Shown here piece by piece: positions 1 to 8,384 of a DNA stretch of 64,000 nt. Source of the DNA: Undibacterium sp. Jales W-56 (GTDB taxonomy: Bacteria; Pseudomonadota; Gammaproteobacteria; Burkholderiales; Burkholderiaceae_D); NCBI RefSeq assembly GCF_025548535.1, contig NZ_JAJLQW010000007.1, positions 62,001 through 126,000 of the forward strand, written 5' to 3'. The notes under the pieces are model-generated. The model saw only the letters and a program-made list of their open reading frames with translations. It was not told the DNA's origin and did no database searches. The stretch's first letter is position 1; every line of letters begins with the position of its first letter. A program made the translations under genes and the position numbers.

Positions 1-245
1 TATATGCGACGCTGCCGCAGGCGCTGCCGCAGATGCTGTCCTACACTTTGTACCGATGGGAAAACAATATCCGCGCTGCTGCCATCTTAGGTGTGGTCGG
101 CGCCGGCGGGCTCGGGCAAATGCTGAAATATCACTTGTCTCTGTTCCAGATGCAAACCGCCGCCACCGTGATCATCGCCATGCTGCTATTGGTAGCCATG
201 GTGGATGCGCTGAGTTTTGCCCTCAGACGCTGGCTAGTCCGTTAA
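1..245 (+). CDS. phnE: Phosphonate ABC transporter permease PhnE, C-terminal part
   Basis: Only the last ~80 residues are inside the window; the reading frame is open from base 3 and stops at 245. The fragment carries the binding-protein-dependent permease loop (ALPQMLSYTLYRWENNIR, then GVVGAGGLGQ), which contacts the ATPase PhnC, followed by a last hydrophobic membrane segment (about 20 residues rich in Ile, Leu, Ala, Met). The YRWENNIRAA wording is typical of PhnE. The protein would sit in the inner membrane and import phosphonates or related phosphorus compounds. The rest of the phn cluster must lie to the left. Truncated by the window edge, not a pseudogene as far as can be seen. Confidence 0.85.
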   Translation, partial: YATLPQALPQMLSYTLYRWENNIRAAAILGVVGAGGLGQMLKYHLSLFQMQTAATVIIAMLLLVAMVDALSFALRRWLVR

Positions 246-270
246 TCGATTCAATCAACTTTTTTCTTTT

Positions 271-792
271 ATGCCGCAGCATTTTTCGATCAGACCCGCC
301 ACAGCCAATGATGCCGCACCCATTGCCGCACTGGGCATCCAGGTGTGGTTGCATACCTATGCGACCACCGGCATATCTACATCGGGTGCTAATTATGTGT
401 TGAGCGAATTTACCGAGCATCGCTATCAACAGTTGATTGCGGATACCAGCAAGGATTTGATGGTTGCGGAGATCGGCGACCATCTGGTCGGCTACGCGAT
501 GATAGGATGGGGCAATATGTTTACCGATGTCCAGGTAGAAGTCGAAAAACTGTATGTGCAGGAATATTTTACCGGTCAAGGGATAGGCAAAGCCTTGCTG
601 GCATCATCCCGGCTCGCCGCACAAAAATACTGTGGCACTCCGTCGGTATGGCTAATGGTGAATGCCAAAAACATGAATGCGATCCAGTTCTACCAAAAGC
701 TCGGATACCGGCACGAAGGCGATACTGATTTTGTTCTGGATGGCGTCAAGCACAAAAATCATGTCATGGTTCTGCGAACCGCTATCAATTAA
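271..792 (+). CDS. GNAT family N-acetyltransferase
   Basis: A 173-residue protein with the normal GNAT size. Acetyl-CoA binding motif A is visible as VEKLYVQEYFTGQGIGKALL (Q-x-x-G-x-G type), followed by the motif B region with MNAIQFYQKLGY, the usual helix/strand before the C-terminus. It would transfer an acetyl group from acetyl-CoA to an amine; the substrate cannot be told. It starts 25 bp after phnE on the same strand, so it may be cotranscribed. Phosphonate clusters sometimes carry an acetyltransferase (PhnO), but this sequence is not recognisably PhnO. No good ribosome binding site precedes the ATG at 271. Confidence 0.85.
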   Translation: MPQHFSIRPATANDAAPIAALGIQVWLHTYATTGISTSGANYVLSEFTEHRYQQLIADTSKDLMVAEIGDHLVGYAMIGWGNMFTDVQVEVEKLYVQEYFTGQGIGKALLASSRLAAQKYCGTPSVWLMVNAKNMNAIQFYQKLGYRHEGDTDFVLDGVKHKNHVMVLRTAIN

Positions 793-1260
793 TGCTGGAC
801 GAAATTTAAAATTGCCAGGACCTACGCAAAACGGCAAGCTGCCCACCAGAATTCAGATTGAACCCGCATACTGGATGCGGCTTTCAGAGGCATTTCGCGC
901 CAACAGGCGCACCCAGCTTGCGGGTTCGTTTTGGCATCAACACGAGATGGAGCCGGTTACTCTTGCTTTTTTCTGTGCTTTTCTCTGCGTCTCGTTGTCC
1001 CGGTACCGAGAGGTTTTAGTTTTTGCGTAAGCCCTGATTACATTACTCATCGACACAGTTTCACAAAGGAAATTCAGCGGATGTTTCCTGATTGTCTTGG
1101 CGATAGTCGAACACAGTCTGCCAGCGACGAAGAATAGGCTCATCCATGATGAGCAGGATAGGCAATTCCAGAATATCTACGGTCGCAAGGGCTAAATCCT
1201 TTATAATTAGCCAGTTATAACAAGCGTCAGCAAAATTTCCTCTGGCTGCCGAGTCTATTT
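793..1260. other. Intergenic stretch between GNAT gene and argF
   Basis: This 468 bp gap holds a copy of the dispersed repeat (818-1034) and the argF upstream region. A TATAAT hexamer at 1202-1207 is a possible -10 box, but no convincing -35 partner is seen. TTATAA occurs twice around it (from 1201 and 1216). No coding potential was recognised. Confidence 0.5.
818..1034 (+). repeat. MITE-like dispersed repeat, copy 1 of 4
   Basis: Left end GGACCTACGCAAAAC and right end TTTTTGCGTAAGCCC are imperfect inverted repeats. Inside lies a large hairpin whose arms are GAACCCGCATACTGG (860-874) and CCAGCTTGCGGGTTC (913-927), with a nested short hairpin GCGCCAACAGGCGC near the tip. The right half has a CTCTGCGTCTC/GAGAGG stretch. 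The same organisation recurs at 19425-19631, 36033-36237 and 48373-48572. It has no coding potential. Its arms differ slightly, so this is one of the more diverged copies. Confidence 0.85.
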
Positions 1261-2184
1261 ATGGCTATCAAACATTTCCTGCAGTTCTCTGACTTCACAC
1301 TTGCCGAATTCAATTATGTGATGGAGCGTGCCCGCATCATCAAGCGCAAGTTCAAGACTTACGAAACTTATCATCCCCTGCTCGACCGCACCCTGGTCAT
1401 GGTGTTTGAAAAAAACTCCACACGTACCCGCCTGTCGTTCGAAGCTGGCATGCATCAGCTCGGCGGCGCCGCGATCTATCTGAATACCCGCGACAGCCAG
1501 CTCGGCCGTGGCGAACCGGTCGAAGACGCCGGCCAGGTCATGTCCCGCATGTGCGACATCATCATGATCCGTACGTTTGAACAAGAAATGATAGAACGCT
1601 TCGCAGCCAATTCCCGCGTGCCTGTGATCAATGGCCTGACCAATCAACATCATCCCTGCCAGGTATTTGCCGACGTCTTTACCTACGTCGAGCATCGCGG
1701 TTCAATCACAGGTAAAACGGTGGCCTGGATAGGGGACGCAAATAATATGCTGTACTCCTGGTTGCAGGCGGCCCAGATTTTTGACTTCCATCTGAACATC
1801 TCAACCCCAAAAGGCTATGACATCGATATGTCACTGGTCGCACCGGGGAATACGCATTTCACTTTATTCGACAATCCATCCGACGCCTGCGTCGAGGTTG
1901 ATCTGGTCAACACCGACGTCTGGACCAGCATGGGTTACGAAGAAGAGAATCAGGCACGCCTGCAAGCCTTCGATGGCTGGATCGTCGATGAAGCAAAGAT
2001 GGCGCGCGCCAAACCTGATGCCCTGTTCATGCATTGCCTGCCTGCGCATCGCGGCGAAGAAGTCTCTGCCGGTGTCATCGATGGCCCGCAATCTGTGGTC
2101 TGGGATGAGGCGGAAAATCGACTGCATATCCAAAAAGCCTTATTGGAATACCTCGTCGTTGGCAACGTCGCCGAAACCGCATAA
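1261..2184 (+). CDS. argF: Ornithine carbamoyltransferase
   Basis: Transfers the carbamoyl group of carbamoyl phosphate to ornithine, giving citrulline, in cytoplasmic arginine synthesis. The 307-residue length fits the family. The carbamoyl-phosphate site STRTR is at residues 53-57, the HPCQ motif at about 131-134, and the ornithine-binding HCLP at about 268-271, with a DVWTSMG loop near 219. All signature residues are present. argG follows 37 bp downstream on the same strand, so two consecutive steps of the pathway (ornithine to citrulline to argininosuccinate) form an operon. The ATG at 1261 is chosen because the homologous N-terminus starts there; no strong ribosome binding site is visible. 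Confidence 0.97.
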   Translation: MAIKHFLQFSDFTLAEFNYVMERARIIKRKFKTYETYHPLLDRTLVMVFEKNSTRTRLSFEAGMHQLGGAAIYLNTRDSQLGRGEPVEDAGQVMSRMCDIIMIRTFEQEMIERFAANSRVPVINGLTNQHHPCQVFADVFTYVEHRGSITGKTVAWIGDANNMLYSWLQAAQIFDFHLNISTPKGYDIDMSLVAPGNTHFTLFDNPSDACVEVDLVNTDVWTSMGYEEENQARLQAFDGWIVDEAKMARAKPDALFMHCLPAHRGEEVSAGVIDGPQSVVWDEAENRLHIQKALLEYLVVGNVAETA

Positions 2185-2221
2185 ACCCTATTCAATACCT
2201 TCAGTACAAAGAAAGCACATC

Positions 2222-3454
2222 ATGAGCGACATCAAAAAAGTAGTATTGGCCTACTCCGGTGGTCTGGATACCTCGGTCATCCTGAAATGGCTGCAAGACA
2301 ATTATCAATGCGAAATCGTGACCTTCACGGCCGACCTCGGTCAGGGTGAAGAGCTGGAGCCGGCGCGCGCCAAAGCGATCAAATTCGGCATCAAACCGGA
2401 AAACATTTTTATCGATGATGTGCGCGAAGAATTCGTGCGCGATTTCGTCTTCCCGATGTTCCGCGCCAACACCGTGTATGAAGGCGAATATCTGCTAGGG
2501 ACGTCCATCGCGCGCCCATTGATCGCCAAGCGCCTGATCGAAATCGCCAAAGAAACCGGGGCCGATGCAATCTCGCACGGTGCAACGGGTAAAGGTAACG
2601 ACCAGGTTCGCTTTGAACTCGGTGCCTATGCATTGATGCCAGGTGTAAAAGTGATTGCACCATGGCGTGAGTGGGATTTGCTGTCGCGTGAAAAACTGAT
2701 GAAATATGCCGAAGACGCAGGCATCGCCATCGACCAGAAACACAAAAATGGCGGCGCGCCCTACTCCATGGATGCGAACCTGCTGCACATCAGTTTTGAA
2801 GGCCGTCATCTGGAAAACCCCAGTGCCGAAGCCGAAGAATCCATGTGGCGCTGGACGGTCAGCCCGGAAGCAGCACCCGATGCAGCGGAGTATCTGGACA
2901 TCGAATTTGAACGCGGCGATATCGTGGCATTGAACGGCGTGCGCATGTCACCGGCGACGGTACTGACTGAGCTTAATCGCCTCGGCGGCAAGCACGGCAT
3001 CGGTCGCCTGGACCTGGTTGAAAATCGCTACGTCGGCATGAAGTCACGCGGCTGCTATGAGACCCCGGGCGGCACCATCATGCTGCGCGCCCACCGCGCG
3101 ATTGAATCGATCACACTGGATCGCGAAGTCGCGCATCTGAAAGACGATTTAATGCCACGCTATGCCAGCCTGATTTATAACGGCTACTGGTGGGCACCGG
3201 AACGTATTGCGCTGCAAACACTGATCGACCATACGCAAAGCACTGTGAACGGCTGGGTGCGCCTGAAGCTGTACAAAGGCAACGTGATCACCGTCTCGCG
3301 CGACTCCAAAACCGATTCGCTGTTCGACATGAACATCGCCACCTTCGACGAAGACGGCGGCGCCTACAACCAGGCCGATGCCGGCGGTTTCATCAAGCTG
3401 AATGCCTTACGCATGCGCATTGCCGCCAATGCCCGTGCCAAACGCGGCCAATAA
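2222..3454 (+). CDS. argG: Argininosuccinate synthase
   Basis: Condenses citrulline and aspartate with ATP to argininosuccinate in the cytoplasm. The 410-residue protein begins [18 protein letters not shown]; the ATP pyrophosphatase P-loop SGGLDTS is at residues 12-18. [14 protein letters not shown] and the later APWREWD segment are also typical. The frame is open upstream of 2222 through the end of argF, but only the ATG at 2222 gives the family N-terminus, and AAAGAAAG stands just before it. It lies directly after argF and is followed by a good terminator at 3477-3507, which closes the operon. Confidence 0.97.
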   Translation: MSDIKKVVLAYSGGLDTSVILKWLQDNYQCEIVTFTADLGQGEELEPARAKAIKFGIKPENIFIDDVREEFVRDFVFPMFRANTVYEGEYLLGTSIARPLIAKRLIEIAKETGADAISHGATGKGNDQVRFELGAYALMPGVKVIAPWREWDLLSREKLMKYAEDAGIAIDQKHKNGGAPYSMDANLLHISFEGRHLENPSAEAEESMWRWTVSPEAAPDAAEYLDIEFERGDIVALNGVRMSPATVLTELNRLGGKHGIGRLDLVENRYVGMKSRGCYETPGGTIMLRAHRAIESITLDREVAHLKDDLMPRYASLIYNGYWWAPERIALQTLIDHTQSTVNGWVRLKLYKGNVITVSRDSKTDSLFDMNIATFDEDGGAYNQADAGGFIKLNALRMRIAANARAKRGQ

Positions 3455-3476
3455 GTTTGTAAACCCTTGTACCCTG

Positions 3477-3507
3477 GCCCGCATATCGAATATGGCGGGC
3501 TTTTTTT
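3477..3507 (+). terminator. Rho-independent terminator of argFG
   Basis: The arms GCCCGC and GCGGGC close a hairpin with an inner ATA/TAT extension around CGAA, followed directly by seven T residues. It lies 23 bp after the argG stop and ends 11 bp before ppnP. Confidence 0.85.
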
Positions 3508-3518
3508 GAGGCTCCATT

Positions 3519-3833
3519 ATGAGTACACAATTCGATCAGGTCAGCGTCATCAAAAAAGCCAATCTCTACTTCGACGGCAAATGCGTTTCCCACACCATCT
3601 TGTTTGCCGACGGCAGCAAGAAAACCATAGGCGTGATTTTTCCCTCCAGCCTGGCATTCAATACCGGCGCACCAGAATTGATGGAAATAAACGCCGGCAA
3701 ATGCCGCATTCGCTTAGCCGGAGAAACGCAGTGGAGTGAATATGGCGCGGGCCAGCAATTCAATGTGCCTGGCAATTCTACGTTTGATATTGAGACGATA
3801 GAAACCCTGGATTATGTCTGTCACTTTGTCTAA
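3519..3833 (+). CDS. ppnP: Pyrimidine/purine nucleoside phosphorylase PpnP (YaiE family)
   Basis: A 104-residue cupin-like protein of the DUF1255/PpnP family. Known members split purine and pyrimidine nucleosides with phosphate to free bases and ribose-1-phosphate. Recognisable stretches are [19 protein letters not shown] near the start, [16 protein letters not shown] in the middle, and the C-terminal [10 protein letters not shown] and YVCHF. The length matches the family. It starts ATG GAG-like context after GAGGC (3509-3513), just past the argG terminator, and ends before a strong hairpin, so it is probably a single-gene transcript. Confidence 0.92.
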   Translation: MSTQFDQVSVIKKANLYFDGKCVSHTILFADGSKKTIGVIFPSSLAFNTGAPELMEINAGKCRIRLAGETQWSEYGAGQQFNVPGNSTFDIETIETLDYVCHFV

Positions 3834-3870
3834 GTAAACTGGATCTTTTCGACATATCAATTCAAAAAAA

Positions 3871-3897
3871 CCAAGGGACGCTTTCAGCGTCCCTTGG
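3871..3897. terminator. Strong hairpin terminator after ppnP
   Basis: A perfect 12-bp stem (CCAAGGGACGCT with AGCGTCCCTTGG) around a three-base loop, preceded by a run of seven A residues. It would end ppnP transcripts and, read on the minus strand with the resulting U-run, those of the opposing gene at 3958-4425. Confidence 0.8.
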
Positions 3898-3957
3898 TTA
3901 ATCCTATTGAATATCAGTTAATGTTACCAACCGGTACCGTCAGATCGTTCGAATAAC

Positions 3958-4425
3958 TTAATCTTCATTATTATGTCCGCGACCGTGGCCATGATTTTCA
4001 CCTTGGTCGTCATCCCGGTCACGTCTTCCATGGTTATCATCCCGACCTCTTCCGTGATTACCGTGGTCGCCATTCCATTCGCTACGATAACCCCTTACCT
4101 GAGGCACATATACCTGGTTGTACCAGTTCTCCTGAACAAAATAGACTGGCCTGCCGCAAGCATCGTAATATTCACAGTGCTCGCGCCAATGTCTGGCATG
4201 ACCCGGTGGAACGCGTAAATAGAGTGGTTGTTCATCGACGTAACCATATAACGGGCGATTGATCACAATCGGATTGGTGTAAATGACTTGCGGTCTCTGG
4301 ATATTGCCGAGGTCAATTCGTCCGTAGAAGCCAGGATCCCCCAGCGTTACCGAGACGCCAACATCTGTCGCAAATGCTGAGCTTGCCGCTATGGATACCA
4401 GCAAAGTAATTAGAATTTTCTTCAT
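3958..4425 (-). CDS. Small periplasmic protein with His/Asp/Arg-rich tail
   Basis: A 155-residue secreted protein of unknown function. The N-terminus MKKILITLLVSIAASSAFAT is a clear Sec signal peptide with cleavage after AFA. The mature part has a conserved-looking core with HWREHCEYYDACGRPVYFV (two Cys, possibly a disulfide), similar to small periplasmic proteins of many proteobacteria that carry a YYDACG-type motif. The last ~40 residues are low-complexity, made of Gly, His, Asp, Asn and Arg, and could bind metal or be disordered. Start: an ATG nine bases upstream (4434) is in frame, but AAAGGA is correctly spaced only for 4425. Confidence 0.75.
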   Translation of the reverse strand: MKKILITLLVSIAASSAFATDVGVSVTLGDPGFYGRIDLGNIQRPQVIYTNPIVINRPLYGYVDEQPLYLRVPPGHARHWREHCEYYDACGRPVYFVQENWYNQVYVPQVRGYRSEWNGDHGNHGRGRDDNHGRRDRDDDQGENHGHGRGHNNED

Positions 4426-4524
4426 GATGATCATCCTTTTTGTATGTTCTTAATCCTCAGTAAACGCTTCCGCGCCCCGTAGCGATGACAATAATTAGAA
4501 TTTAAATGTAAGGAGATGTATCGT

Positions 4525-5553
4525 TTAAAAAAACACTGGCTCAATCTCTAACTCGACATCGAATTTTTTCTTTACCGTTGACTGTATTTCTTGCGCCAGA
4601 TGTCGCACCTCGGCACCTGTCGCACCGCCAAGATTGACCAGTACCAGCGCCTGCTTTTGATAAGCACCAACGCGCCCTAGGGCTTTGCCTTTCCAGCCGG
4701 ATTGCTCGATCAGCCAGCCCGCAGCCAGCTTGTAGTCGCCACCCGGTTGGGAGTAACTGACCAGGCCAGGGAATTCCGCCATCAAGCGGTCGCGTACGCT
4801 GGTACTGACGATAGGATTTTTAAAAAAACTGCCGGCATTACCGATCAGTTGCGGATCTGGTAATTTGGATTGACGGATCGCAATGATCGCATCGCTGATA
4901 TCCCGTGCGCATGGCGCATCAATTCCCCCGGTCGCCAGATAGCGCGCGACCTCGGCATAATTCAGGCGTGCCTGCCATTGTTTAGGTAAGGCAAAAGTGA
5001 CATTCAAAATCACCATGCGATCTTTATAAGCATGCTTAAAAATGCTGTCGCGATAGGCGAACTGGCAAGCCGCTTTATCCATGACGATGGTCTCGCCCGT
5101 CGTGCAATCGAAGGCACTCAGACTATGAAACAAGTCTTGCATTTCGACACCATAGGCACCGATATTTTGTATCGGGGCGGCGCCAACGGTACCAGGGATC
5201 AGGGACAAATTTTCTAAGCCGCCATAGCCCTGCGCCAACGTCCACAACACCAACTCGTGCCAGCCCTCGCCCGCTTCGGCTTGCACCAGTACATGACTGT
5301 CGTCCTCACCGATCACACGCTTACCCAGACAATGCATCTGCACTACCAGCGCATCCACCTGATCAGATAACACCAGATTGCTGCCGCCGCCTAATATCAA
5401 GCGCGGCAACGATGACAAGAATGGATCAGCGCGCAATGCAGCCAATTGCTCTGGCCGGTTAATCTGCACAAAATACTTGGCCTGCGCCGCAATCCCGAAG
5501 GTATTCAGCTTTTGCAGCGGATAATCGTAAAAAAGGGAAAATTTGTTCGTCAT
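4525..5553 (-). CDS. murB: UDP-N-acetylenolpyruvoylglucosamine reductase
   Basis: FAD- and NADPH-dependent cytoplasmic enzyme making UDP-N-acetylmuramate, the second committed step of peptidoglycan precursor synthesis. The 342-residue length is that of the E. coli-type (type I) enzyme. The FAD domain begins with NTFGIAAQA and has the phosphate loop ILGGGSNLVL; GLENLSLIPGTVGAAPIQNIGAYG is the central family signature; GNAGSFFKNP includes the Ser that acts as proton donor. The C-terminal domain ends with ELEIEPVFF. It is divergent from yajQ, sharing an 85 bp promoter region. All key motifs are intact. Confidence 0.96.
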   Translation of the reverse strand: MTNKFSLFYDYPLQKLNTFGIAAQAKYFVQINRPEQLAALRADPFLSSLPRLILGGGSNLVLSDQVDALVVQMHCLGKRVIGEDDSHVLVQAEAGEGWHELVLWTLAQGYGGLENLSLIPGTVGAAPIQNIGAYGVEMQDLFHSLSAFDCTTGETIVMDKAACQFAYRDSIFKHAYKDRMVILNVTFALPKQWQARLNYAEVARYLATGGIDAPCARDISDAIIAIRQSKLPDPQLIGNAGSFFKNPIVSTSVRDRLMAEFPGLVSYSQPGGDYKLAAGWLIEQSGWKGKALGRVGAYQKQALVLVNLGGATGAEVRHLAQEIQSTVKKKFDVELEIEPVFF

Positions 5554-5638
5554 AAGCGCAGAATTATAGCCTTTGCCTCATGGTGCGGGCGCGCATTTGC
5601 TAAAATGATGACCACTCACTTTTTCACTAAGGATTACC

Positions 5639-6124
5639 ATGCCCTCATTTGATACCGTCTCAGAAGCCAATATGGTGGATGTTAAAAATGCAGTGGATCA
5701 AACCAATAAGGTTGTGACCAATCGCTTCGATCTTAAAGGCAGCAGCGCCAAAGTCGAGCAAAAAGACCGCGAACTGACCATCTACGGCGATTCGGAATTC
5801 CATCTCGATCAGGTTCGCCTGGAACTCACGATGACCATGGGCAAACGCAATGTGGACGTACGTTTCATGGATCTCGGCAAAATCGACAAAATCGGTGGCG
5901 ACAAGGTCAAACAAGTCATCAAGATCAAAAACGGCATCGAAACCGAAGATGCTAAAAAAATCGTCAAGGCGATCAAAGACAGCAAGATGAAAGTCCAGGC
6001 GAGCATCCAGGGCGATGCAGTCCGCGTCACCGGTGCCAAGCGCGATGACCTGCAGGCAGCGATGGCCATGCTGCGAAAAGAGATCAAGGATTTGCCGCTG
6101 GAATTCAATAACTTCAGAGATTGA
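5639..6124 (+). CDS. YajQ family nucleotide-binding protein
   Basis: A 161-residue protein of the YajQ/DUF520 family. The typical start [20 protein letters not shown] and the motif RFDLKGSSA are present, and the C-terminus ends PLEFNNFRD as in family members. Two ferredoxin-like domains are expected. Some homologues bind cyclic di-GMP and act as effectors in virulence regulation; others have only been shown to bind nucleic acid or nucleotides, so the role here is open. AAGGATT stands at a good distance before the ATG at 5639. It is divergent from murB. Confidence 0.93.
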   Translation: MPSFDTVSEANMVDVKNAVDQTNKVVTNRFDLKGSSAKVEQKDRELTIYGDSEFHLDQVRLELTMTMGKRNVDVRFMDLGKIDKIGGDKVKQVIKIKNGIETEDAKKIVKAIKDSKMKVQASIQGDAVRVTGAKRDDLQAAMAMLRKEIKDLPLEFNNFRD

Positions 6125-6209
6125 TTTCAGATATGCTGAACAGATAGTGTTGAATCGACTTATCATTTACAGCAACCTACCGAACACAAACCTCACCAGG
6201 CCATAGTCC

Positions 6210-6854
6210 ATGAAAATTTCATCACTCCTGCTCTGCGTTTTGATCCTGAGCGGCAAGGTGCAGGCAGCATCGGCACCCGATATCGGTGTGGTAGGCCTGT
6301 TTCCCGGCAAGGCCGTGCTGGTTATTGATGGCAATGCACCCAAAACCTATTCGGTTGGCAGCAACATTGGTGATGGCATGAAATTGGTGGCCGCCGATAA
6401 TGAAACGGCCACGATTGACGTTCATGGCAAACGCCAGGTTTTAACGATTGGTCAGTATGTGCATCGCGCAGCGCCTAGCAGCGGCAATACGGTGGTATTG
6501 CAAGCCGATGCACAAGGTCATTTTTTTACTAAAGCGCAGATCAATGGCGGCAGCAGCCTGAATATGCTGGTCGATACGGGCGCCAGTTTGATCTCGATCC
6601 CGGCGGCAGATGCAAACAAGCTGGGCATCAATTACAAGGCCGGTCAATTAGGCCGCTCCAGCACGGCGAACGGCGTGGTAAATGTATACCGGGTGCGCCT
6701 GGATACCGTCAAAATTGGCGATATCGAATTACAGCAAGTCGATGCATCGGTGAATGAAAGCGGACTCCCGTTCACTTTACTCGGCATGTCATTTTTAAAA
6801 CGCGTAGAAATGGTGCGGGATGGGGAGCGCCTGACTTTAACCAAGCGCTATTAA
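6210..6854 (+). CDS. Retropepsin-like aspartic protease (TIGR02281 type)
   Basis: A 214-residue exported protein. A signal peptide (MKISSLLLCVLILSGKVQA) precedes a short N-terminal domain and a clan AA aspartic protease domain. The catalytic motif DTGAS is at residues 122-126 (LVDTGASLISIP), and the second conserved block of single-domain retropepsins is LLGMSFL near residue 190. Such proteins probably work as dimers in the periplasm; substrates are not known. It follows yajQ by 85 bp on the same strand and shares a bidirectional terminator with aroG. Confidence 0.85.
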   Translation: MKISSLLLCVLILSGKVQAASAPDIGVVGLFPGKAVLVIDGNAPKTYSVGSNIGDGMKLVAADNETATIDVHGKRQVLTIGQYVHRAAPSSGNTVVLQADAQGHFFTKAQINGGSSLNMLVDTGASLISIPAADANKLGINYKAGQLGRSSTANGVVNVYRVRLDTVKIGDIELQQVDASVNESGLPFTLLGMSFLKRVEMVRDGERLTLTKRY

Positions 6855-6870
6855 ATTCGGTACGAATCAT

Positions 6871-6910
6871 GAAAATGCCTGACGAATGATTGAATTCGCC
6901 AGGCATTTTT
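6871..6910. terminator. Bidirectional terminator between protease gene and aroG
   Basis: An inverted repeat AAAATGCCTG ... CAGGCATTTT with inner arms CGAAT/ATTCG. An A-rich start and T-rich end allow it to serve both converging genes (stops at 6854 and 6915). Confidence 0.8.
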
Positions 6911-6914
6911 CACA

Positions 6915-7976
6915 TTACTCGCGCAATTTCAAACGGCGCAGCTTGACCGCCTCCGCCAAGCCTTCCAATACCTTGACGCTGTCGTCCCAGGCGATACATC
7001 CATCGGTCACCGACTGACCGTACACCAACTCTTTACCTGGCACCAGATCCTGACGGCCGGCGACCAGATGGGATTCCACCATCACGCCAACAATCCGGGT
7101 GTCGCCCGCAGCAATCTGGCTGGCGATATCGGCACACACCGGAATCTGGTTGGCTGGGTTCTTGGAACTATTCGCATGCGAGGCATCGATCATCAAGCGC
7201 GATGCCAATCCGTTGCTGGCAATGTCTTTGCAGGCAGCATCCACACTCACGGCGTCATAGTTAGGCGTTTTACCGCCGCGCAAAATGATGTGGCAGTCTT
7301 CATTCCCATTGGTCGACACAATCGCCGAATGTCCGCCCTTGGTCACGGATAAAAAATGATGGGGCTGCGATGCCGCTTTAATCGCATCAACTGCAATCTT
7401 CACATTGCCATCTGTGCCGTTCTTGAAGCCGACCGGGCAAGACAGGCCGGATGCCAGTTCACGGTGCACCTGAGATTCGGTAGTACGTGCGCCAATCGCC
7501 CCCCAGCTAATCAGGTCGGCAATGTATTGCGGACTGATGACGTCGAGATATTCCGTTCCTGCCGGCAAGCCAAGTTCATTGATATTCAGCAGCAGTTCAC
7601 GAGCGATACGCAGACCATCATTGATGCGGAAACTATTGTCCATATACGGATCGTTGATCAACCCTTTCCAGCCGACGGTGGTGCGCGGTTTTTCAAAATA
7701 CACGCGCATCACAATTTCCAATTCGCCAATGAAACGCTGACGTTCTTTGGCAAGCTTGTGTGCGTATTCCATGGCAGCTTTGGTGTCATGGATCGAGCAA
7801 GGTCCGATTACCACCATCACTCTGTCGTCCTGCGCATGCAAAATGCGATGCAAGGCGGTGCGCGCATGGGCTGCAGTATCGGCGGCTTTTTCAGAACAGG
7901 CGAACTCACGGATCAGGTGTGAAGGCGGGATCAATTCTTTCATTTCCCGAATGCGTAGATCATCAGTGCGTAACAT
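6915..7976 (-). CDS. aroG: 3-deoxy-7-phosphoheptulonate synthase (DAHP synthase, class I)
   Basis: First enzyme of the shikimate pathway: joins phosphoenolpyruvate and erythrose-4-phosphate. The 353-residue protein is of the E. coli AroF/G/H type: VVIGPCSIHD holds the metal-binding Cys, followed by MRVYFEKPRTTVGWKGLINDP and GARTTESQVHRE, with the metal ligands His/Glu/Asp in the C-terminal half (MIDASHANS, MVESHL). ATG at 7976 is preferred over an in-frame TTG at 7991 because GGAGAG lies just before it. Upstream on the same strand lie a Phe-rich leader peptide (8114-8185) and a terminator (8052-8084), which point to attenuation by aromatic amino acid supply. Confidence 0.96.
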   Translation of the reverse strand: MLRTDDLRIREMKELIPPSHLIREFACSEKAADTAAHARTALHRILHAQDDRVMVVIGPCSIHDTKAAMEYAHKLAKERQRFIGELEIVMRVYFEKPRTTVGWKGLINDPYMDNSFRINDGLRIARELLLNINELGLPAGTEYLDVISPQYIADLISWGAIGARTTESQVHRELASGLSCPVGFKNGTDGNVKIAVDAIKAASQPHHFLSVTKGGHSAIVSTNGNEDCHIILRGGKTPNYDAVSVDAACKDIASNGLASRLMIDASHANSSKNPANQIPVCADIASQIAAGDTRIVGVMVESHLVAGRQDLVPGKELVYGQSVTDGCIAWDDSVKVLEGLAEAVKLRRLKLRE

Positions 7977-8051
7977 AGTCTCTCCGTTCAATGTTCAAAA
8001 ATAAAGTGTTGGTAAGAGGGTCATCAAGGTTCAAAAATACTTGGACTGGTC

Positions 8052-8084
8052 AAAAAAAAACCGCCATCACTGGCGGTTTTTTAG
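8052..8084 (-). terminator. Terminator hairpin in the aroG leader (attenuator)
   Basis: The arms CCGCCA and TGGCGG with loop TCAC (8061-8076 plus flanks) form a short GC-rich stem. Read on the minus strand it is followed by nine U residues. It lies 30 bp beyond the stop of the Phe-rich leader ORF and 76 bp before the aroG start. The ascending arm ACCGCC can alternatively pair with GGCGGT inside the leader ORF (around 8127-8132), which would be the antiterminator. It could also simply end tldD transcripts. Confidence 0.75.
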
Positions 8085-8113
8085 AAATCTGGTTGGGCTC
8101 TTTTTCCGTGCGC

Positions 8114-8185
8114 TTACCGTTTTTCCACCGCCGTTGGCTGGGAATAGCTAAAGTAAAAAAAGAAAAAGAAACGAGTAAATTTCAT
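8114..8185 (-). CDS. Phe/Tyr-rich leader peptide of the aroG attenuator
   Basis: A 23-codon ORF starting MKFTRFFFFFYFSYS and ending VEKR. Seven of the first twelve residues are Phe, with Tyr at 11 and 14. This composition is what is expected for a ribosome-stalling control peptide like PheL in enteric bacteria. It lies 138 bp upstream of the DAHP synthase start and just before a terminator hairpin. No strong ribosome binding site precedes its ATG, which weakens the case a little. The rest of the 7977-8384 gap (408 bp) upstream of it shows nothing else recognisable. Confidence 0.7.
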   Translation of the reverse strand: MKFTRFFFFFYFSYSQPTAVEKR

Positions 8186-8384
8186 ATTATTGGTGGTTCA
8201 AATTCGTGGCTTTGATTCGCGATAATTAATCAATAGGTAGAGATGTTATCCGTAGCTTGCATCTTAGGCAAAACCTATAGTGCATCAAAAAATAGCGTTT
8301 AGCAAGCCTAAAGCGCAAGAATGTCGCTTATTTCCTCCAGAGCGCTGGCGACTCGTCTACTTAGCCAGTTAGCTAGTCTGACAA

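Noticed and set aside
818-1034. Dispersed repeat as a decayed insertion sequence with transposase
   Set aside because: The frames inside are short and mutually incompatible among the four copies; no transposase motif was seen.
1817-3454. 545-codon open frame covering argG
   Set aside because: The first 135 codons lie out of frame over argF; the family start and ribosome binding site are at 2222.
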